Shown in pieces: positions 6,115 through 9,796 of a stretch of 9,796 bases of DNA. How positions within the stretch are numbered: the stretch's first letter is position 1; the number at the start of each line of letters is the position of its first letter. Made by a program: the position numbers and the translations under genes. Under the pieces are notes generated by a model. It saw nothing but the letters and a program-made list of their open reading frames with translations. It was not told where the DNA came from and searched no databases. The DNA is from Lachnoclostridium sp. UBA7482 (GTDB lineage: Bacteria > Bacillota > Clostridia > Lachnospirales > Lachnospiraceae), in contig DLOO01000070.1 of NCBI GenBank assembly GCA_002479645.1, forward strand, positions 29,838-39,633. The letters are read 5' to 3'.

Positions 6115-8298
6115 ATGAAAATTATCAAAAGAAACGGATCAGAAGAAGCATTTGACCGCCGGAAAATTAAGAGCGCTATTTTGAAGGCCAACAACGAGAC
6201 GGAGAGTCGGCCCGAGCTGACAGACCGTCAGGTGGACTATATTTCCCTCGTTATTGAGGATTACTGTAACGAAATCGGCCGTGCACTGTCTGTAGAGGAG
6301 ATTCAGGAGCTTGTGGAGACTCACATCATCTTACAGGGGGCTCCGGAGACCGCAAAGCGTTATATTCGTTATCGTTTTACCAGAAATCTGGCGCGTGTTG
6401 CCAACACAACCGATAATCAGATTCTCTCCTTGATTGAGTGTAACAATGAGGAGGTTAAGCAGGAGAATTCCAACAAGAATCCGACGGTAAACTCCGTTCA
6501 GCGTGACTATATGGCAGGTGAGGTCAGCAAGGATTTGACAAAGCGAATCCTGCTTCCGGAGGAGATTGTGCGTGCACATGAGGAAGGGATTATTCATTTT
6601 CATGATGCGGACTATTTTGCCCAGCACATGCACAACTGCGACCTCGTAAATTTGGAGGATATGCTGCAGAACGGTACGGTTATCTCCGGCACCATGATTG
6701 AGCGTCCCCATTCCTTCTCTACTGCATGCAATATTGCGACACAGATTATTGCACAGGTTGCAAGCAATCAGTACGGCGGACAGTCCATTTCCCTTGCGCA
6801 TTTGGCTCCGTTTGTACAGGTGTCCCGTGAGAAGATTCAGAAGCAGGTTATGGCAGAAATGGCAGAGCTTAACGTTTCTGTTAGTGAAGAACAGGTTTCA
6901 AGCCTGGTAGAAAAGCGTGTGCGAGAGGAAATCAACCGCGGGGTACAGACCATTCAGTATCAGGTCGTTACCTTGCTGACAACCAACGGACAGGCGCCGT
7001 TCGTAACCGTATTTTTGTACCTTAACGAAGCAAAGAATGAGCGGGAGAAGAAGGATCTCGCAATTATTATCGAGGAGATTCTCAACCAGCGTATCATCGG
7101 TACCCGAAATGAAGCCGGCGTCTGGGTTACCCCTGCATTTCCGAAGCTGATTTATGTTCTTGAGGAGGACAATATCCGCGAGGACGAACCTTACTGGTAT
7201 TTGACCGAATTGGCTGCAAAGTGTACCGCAAAGCGTATGGTACCGGATTATATTTCCGAGAAGGTTATGCTTGCCAACAAGATTGATGAAAATGGTGAGG
7301 GACACTGCTATACCTGTATGGGCTGCCGCAGCTTTTTGACTCCTTATGTGGATGAAAACGGAAAGGCAAAGTATTACGGTCGTTTCAATCAGGGTGTTGT
7401 TACGATTAACCTGGTTGATGTTGCCTGTACTGCCTGCCGCAATTCCCGCAATGAAGAGCGTTTCTGGGAGGTACTCGAGGAGCGCCTGGAGCTGTGCCAT
7501 TGGGCATTGCAGTGCCGTCATAAGCGTCTGAGGGGTACGTTGTCCGATGCGGCGCCGATTTTGTGGCAGTACGGCGCATTGGCGCGTTTGAAGAAGGGGG
7601 AAACCATCGATAAGCTCCTCTTCGGCGGTTATTCTACTCTGTCTCTTGGTTATGCAGGACTTTGGGAGTGTGTATACGAAGTGACCGGCAAGAAGCTGAC
7701 TGAGCCGGAGGGCGAGGCATTCGGTCTTCGCATTATGGAAGCGTTAAATGCTGCGTGCGCTCAGTGGAAGGCAGAAGAGAATATTCACTATTCCCTGTAC
7801 GGGACTCCGCTTGAGTCCACAACCTACAAGTTTGCCAAGAGCCTGCAGAAGCGTTTCGGTATCATTCCGGGCGTAACCGACAAAAATTATATTACCAACT
7901 CCTATCATGTGCATGTAACCGAGAAGATTGATGCATTTGCAAAGCTTGCCCTGGAGTCCAAATTCCAGACGCTTTCCCCGGGCGGAGCCATCTCTTACGT
8001 AGAGGTTCCGAACATGCAGCAGAATATTCCTGCAGTTTTAGAGGTTATGAAGTTCATTTACGACAACATTATGTATGCCGAGCTCAATACCAAGAGCGAT
8101 TACTGCCAGGAATGCGGTTACGACGGTGAGATTCAGATTGTCGAGGATGACGGTAAGCTTGTATGGCAGTGTCCGAATTGCGGAAACCGTGATCAGACGA
8201 AACTCAATGTCGCAAGACGTACCTGCGGTTACATCGGAACTCAGTTCTGGAACCAGGGACGTACTCAGGAGATTAAAGAAAGGGTGCTTCATCTGTAA
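6115..8298 (+). CDS. nrdD: Anaerobic (class III) ribonucleoside-triphosphate reductase catalytic subunit
   Basis: This glycyl-radical enzyme reduces ribonucleoside triphosphates to dNTPs without oxygen in the cytoplasm. The protein has 727 aa, near the family norm. Residues 1-90 form an ATP-cone regulatory domain (IKRNGSEEAFDRRKI). The catalytic barrel includes HNCDLVNLEDML with C175, MGCRSFL (402-408, C404) and NQGVVTINL. A C-terminal zinc site has CQEC (664-667) and CPNC (686-689). The glycyl-radical motif RRTCGYIG places the radical at G705, followed by NQGRTQEI. C175 and C404 are the best candidates for the conserved active-site cysteines. Start ATG 6115 has AAGGAG with a 6-nt gap. The stop overlaps the nrdG start (TAATG 8296-8300). 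Presence of an ATP cone implies allosteric shut-off by dATP. Confidence 0.97.
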   Translation: MKIIKRNGSEEAFDRRKIKSAILKANNETESRPELTDRQVDYISLVIEDYCNEIGRALSVEEIQELVETHIILQGAPETAKRYIRYRFTRNLARVANTTDNQILSLIECNNEEVKQENSNKNPTVNSVQRDYMAGEVSKDLTKRILLPEEIVRAHEEGIIHFHDADYFAQHMHNCDLVNLEDMLQNGTVISGTMIERPHSFSTACNIATQIIAQVASNQYGGQSISLAHLAPFVQVSREKIQKQVMAEMAELNVSVSEEQVSSLVEKRVREEINRGVQTIQYQVVTLLTTNGQAPFVTVFLYLNEAKNEREKKDLAIIIEEILNQRIIGTRNEAGVWVTPAFPKLIYVLEEDNIREDEPYWYLTELAAKCTAKRMVPDYISEKVMLANKIDENGEGHCYTCMGCRSFLTPYVDENGKAKYYGRFNQGVVTINLVDVACTACRNSRNEERFWEVLEERLELCHWALQCRHKRLRGTLSDAAPILWQYGALARLKKGETIDKLLFGGYSTLSLGYAGLWECVYEVTGKKLTEPEGEAFGLRIMEALNAACAQWKAEENIHYSLYGTPLESTTYKFAKSLQKRFGIIPGVTDKNYITNSYHVHVTEKIDAFAKLALESKFQTLSPGGAISYVEVPNMQQNIPAVLEVMKFIYDNIMYAELNTKSDYCQECGYDGEIQIVEDDGKLVWQCPNCGNRDQTKLNVARRTCGYIGTQFWNQGRTQEIKERVLHL

Positions 8299-8822
8299 TG
8301 CATTTCGGAAGTCTCAAAAAATGTGATATTGCCAATGGTACCGGCATCCGGACCGTCTTGTTTGTGTCCGGGTGTACCCACCATTGCAAGGGCTGTTTCC
8401 AGCCGCAGACGTGGGATTTTGCCTATGGCGAAGAGTATACGCAGGAAACGGAGGACGAGATTATCGAGTCCTTAAAGCCGGCATATGTTCACGGGTTAAC
8501 GCTTCTCGGCGGCGAGCCGATGGAACCGGAGAACCAGCGTGCCCTGCTGCCGCTTCTCAGGCGCATCCGTGCCGAGCTGCCGGGCAAATCTATCTGGGCT
8601 TATTCCGGTTATACCTACGAAGAGCTGTGCGGCGAAAGCCGTGCACGATGTGAAGTGACGCAGGAGATTCTGTCGCTTCTCGATGTGCTGGTGGACGGCG
8701 AATTTGTGGAGGAAAAGAGAAATCTCTCCCTGCAGTTCCGCGGCAGCGAGAATCAGCGATTGATTGACGTGCCTCTGACACGTAAAACCGGAGAGATTCA
8801 CTGGTGGACAGATAAGAAATAA
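8298..8822 (+). CDS. nrdG: Anaerobic ribonucleotide reductase-activating protein (radical SAM)
   Basis: This activase generates the glycyl radical on NrdD using S-adenosylmethionine and a [4Fe-4S] cluster. The protein has 174 aa, typical for NrdG. The cluster motif CTHHCKGC (C26, C30, C33) has the radical-SAM CX3CX2C spacing. GGEP (71-74) is the SAM-binding motif, and an early NGTGIRTVLFVSGC region matches NrdG. LDVLVDGEFV near residues 128-137 is also typical. The start overlaps the nrdD stop by one base, so the two subunits are probably translated in a coupled way from the same mRNA. No separate promoter is visible. Confidence 0.96.
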   Translation: MHFGSLKKCDIANGTGIRTVLFVSGCTHHCKGCFQPQTWDFAYGEEYTQETEDEIIESLKPAYVHGLTLLGGEPMEPENQRALLPLLRRIRAELPGKSIWAYSGYTYEELCGESRARCEVTQEILSLLDVLVDGEFVEEKRNLSLQFRGSENQRLIDVPLTRKTGEIHWWTDKK

Positions 8823-8856
8823 CCGAAAATCAATTCACAATCGAGGGGGTAAGGGA

Positions 8857-9471
8857 ATGAATCCTATTGAGGATGATGAGGAGGACAGGAAAAAGGACAT
8901 GATATCCTTCCGCATGTACCAGATCGATAAGCAGCGGGAGCGGATAGATTATGCGCTGAGAGAACTGGATAAGGATCTGAATAGTGTGTTTCACCGTGCG
9001 AAGGAAGAATATCGAACCCGATTGACTGAGTGGGGCAGTTTGGTCGCATTTTATATTGCGAGAAGAATCGTGATATCTTTGATAGCAAAAAAGAACGCGT
9101 TCCCCATGGCGGTTGGTGTTCTGGCGGTGATTTTGCTTGCTGCAAACTTTGTATACCTCTGTTATTGCCTGAAAAAGACGATGAACTATATGGTTTGGCG
9201 TGTCAAAAGGCAGAGCTCGTACATTGAGGTAAATCGCCTGTATACCTTTGCAAAGGAGGAACAATATTACCTCGAATGTATTGCCCGGGTAAGGGAGAGA
9301 AAGAAGCAGTTGGAGGAAATCGAACGCAGTCTGAAGAAGAACGGGGATCTGAATGAAGAACAGCTGCAATTCGTAAATCTTCTGAATATTGCGCATGGTC
9401 CGAAATTTATTTATGATGATAAAACCGTGTCGGTAAAGGACTGGGCAAAAGTTATTTTATTTAGGGGTTGA
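8857..9471 (+). CDS. Hypothetical membrane protein with charged, coiled-coil-like flanks
   Basis: I do not recognise this 204-aa protein. ATG 8857 is preceded by GAGGGGG with a 7-nt gap, and it sits 34 bp after nrdG with no terminator between, so it may be read through from nrdDG. Residues 1-55 are very charged with heptad-like runs (DKQRERIDYALRELDKDL). A clear transmembrane segment covers about 83-105 (PMAVGVLAVILLAANFVYLCYCL), and a weaker hydrophobic stretch (about 59-77) might be a second one. Residues 115-165 are again charged and helical (RVRERKKQLEEIERSLKK). There is no signal peptide, cysteine motif or catalytic signature. The shape could suit a structural or signalling membrane protein, but that is only a guess. 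Confidence 0.8.
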   Translation: MNPIEDDEEDRKKDMISFRMYQIDKQRERIDYALRELDKDLNSVFHRAKEEYRTRLTEWGSLVAFYIARRIVISLIAKKNAFPMAVGVLAVILLAANFVYLCYCLKKTMNYMVWRVKRQSSYIEVNRLYTFAKEEQYYLECIARVRERKKQLEEIERSLKKNGDLNEEQLQFVNLLNIAHGPKFIYDDKTVSVKDWAKVILFRG

Positions 9472-9495
9472 TTTTTTGGGAAAAGTGTGTATAAT
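9468..9495 (+). promoter_or_regulatory. Promoter of tRNA-Pro
   Basis: TTGATT (9468-9473) and a perfect TATAAT (9490-9495) are separated by 16 bp. The -35 overlaps the TGA stop of the upstream gene. The start site near 9502 lies about 35 bp before the mature tRNA, and the 5' leader contains a small inverted repeat (TTGAC 9504-9508, GTCAA 9516-9520). Confidence 0.75.
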
Positions 9496-9536
9496 AAAAT
9501 CCGTTGACTGCAAATGTCAATATACATCTTGTAAAT

Positions 9537-9609
9537 CGGGGTGTGGCTCAGGTGGTAGAGCGCTACTTTAGGGAAGTAGAGGCCGCGTGTTCAAGTCACG
9601 TCACTCCGA
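9537..9609 (+). tRNA. tRNA-Pro, anticodon AGG
   Basis: The full cloverleaf folds by hand. The acceptor stem is 9537-9543 with 9602-9608 (7 bp, one G-U). The D stem is GCTC/GAGC, and the anticodon stem is CTACT/AGTAG (9563-9567, 9575-9579). The anticodon loop is TTAGGGA (9568-9574), and the T arm is GCGTG-TTCAAGT-CACGT. Anticodon 9570-9572 is AGG, reading proline CCU; the following G37 and the CGGGGTG acceptor start fit proline tRNAs. The discriminator is A at 9609 and CCA is not encoded, so it must be added enzymatically. AGG in place of the common GGG or UGG is unusual for bacteria. Confidence 0.93.
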
Positions 9610-9615
9610 TAAGAA

Positions 9616-9659
9616 AAGGGCGCGTGAAAAAATGAGTTTTCGTTTTTTCACGCGCCCTT
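9616..9659 (+). terminator. Terminator hairpin after the tRNA
   Basis: A 17-bp perfect stem (9616-9632 with 9643-9659) has a GC-rich base (AAGGGCGCGTG), an A6/T6 top and a 10-nt loop. It lies 6 bp after the tRNA. The tail (TTGTTCTTCC, counted from within the stem base) is only moderately T-rich, and an A-rich stretch lies 5' of it, so it may act in both directions. Confidence 0.75.
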
Positions 9660-9701
9660 GTTCTTCCGTAGGAAATTCCTTTGAATTTCCTACGGAAGAA
9701 C
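9660..9701. repeat. Perfect 19-bp inverted repeat
   Basis: Arms 9660-9678 and 9683-9701 are perfectly complementary with a 4-nt loop (CTTT). It abuts the preceding hairpin with no gap and has no T tract after it. Such a long, mismatch-free palindrome suggests recent origin or selection, perhaps a dispersed palindromic element or a protection/processing hairpin. No gene is visible in 9610-9796. Confidence 0.85.
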
Positions 9702-9724
9702 AACGCTCCGCTTAGGATGCGCAT

Positions 9725-9796
9725 TCGCGCGAAAGGAAGCTAGCCGATAAATCGGCACGCGCTCGGCGCGAGAGTTTCGCGAGCGAAACTCTTTAT
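9725..9796 (+). repeat. Dispersed intergenic hairpin repeat, copy B (may continue past the window)
   Basis: This is the second copy of the element at 5824-5895. It has the same three hairpins: GCCGAT-AA-ATCGGC (9743-9756), CGCGC-TCG-GCGCG (9758-9770), and AGAGTTTCG-CGAG-CGAAACTCT (9771-9792). The middle hairpin here has a C-G pair where copy A has a C-A mismatch. The window ends at the same base where the similarity of copy A stops being testable. Confidence 0.85.

Noticed and set aside
9504..9536. Second tRNA promoter using TTGACT at 9504
   Set aside because: No acceptable -10 lies 16-18 bp downstream, and the hexamer is part of a small inverted repeat. The TTGATT/TATAAT pair upstream is better.

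Overview
The window reads as chromosomal DNA from a low- to mid-GC Gram-positive anaerobe. The polyamine operon layout, the class III ribonucleotide reductase pair, strong AGGAGG-type ribosome binding sites and sigma-A type promoters point to a clostridium, and Lachnospiraceae is my best guess. That placement is an inference, since no marker gene is complete here. All recognised genes are on the + strand. Most of the window is housekeeping or nutrient-uptake content, and I see no defence island, phage, CRISPR array or biosynthetic cluster.

Layout: (1) 1-222 is the 3' end of a 23S rRNA m5U methyltransferase gene of the RlmD/RlmCD/TrmA family. (2) 223-578 holds no intact gene, only the eroded C-terminus of an ABC transporter ATPase (about 366-485) and a strong intrinsic terminator (517-555). 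(3) A consensus-like promoter (579-608) starts a compact operon: an XRE-cupin regulator, then potA, potB, potC and potD (673-5804). Gaps are 20 bp or less, or overlaps. Together these form a spermidine/putrescine importer with its own probable polyamine-responsive regulator. PotA carries an apparent duplication of its C-terminal TOBE-type region. PotD lacks a lipobox and instead has a C-terminal membrane anchor. (4) 5805-6114 is a dense intergenic region: a dispersed hairpin repeat, three NrdR-box-like palindromes at exactly 30-bp spacing, and an extended -10 promoter. (5) nrdD and nrdG (6115-8822, overlapping by one base) encode the anaerobic ribonucleoside-triphosphate reductase and its radical-SAM activase. 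(6) 8857-9471 is an unrecognised membrane protein with charged, probably coiled-coil flanks. (7) A promoter overlapping its stop codon drives a tRNA-Pro with the uncommon genomic anticodon AGG (9537-9609). Two very long perfect hairpins follow, then a second copy of the dispersed repeat that runs to the window edge.

How the genes work together: the regulator-potABCD block takes up polyamines using ATP. The nrdDG block makes dNTPs without oxygen, which fits a strict anaerobe, and is probably repressed by NrdR when dNTP/ATP is high. The most useful items for follow-up are the three phased NrdR-like boxes, the two copies of a 72-bp hairpin repeat, the unusual PotA and PotD architectures, and the tRNA-Pro(AGG).
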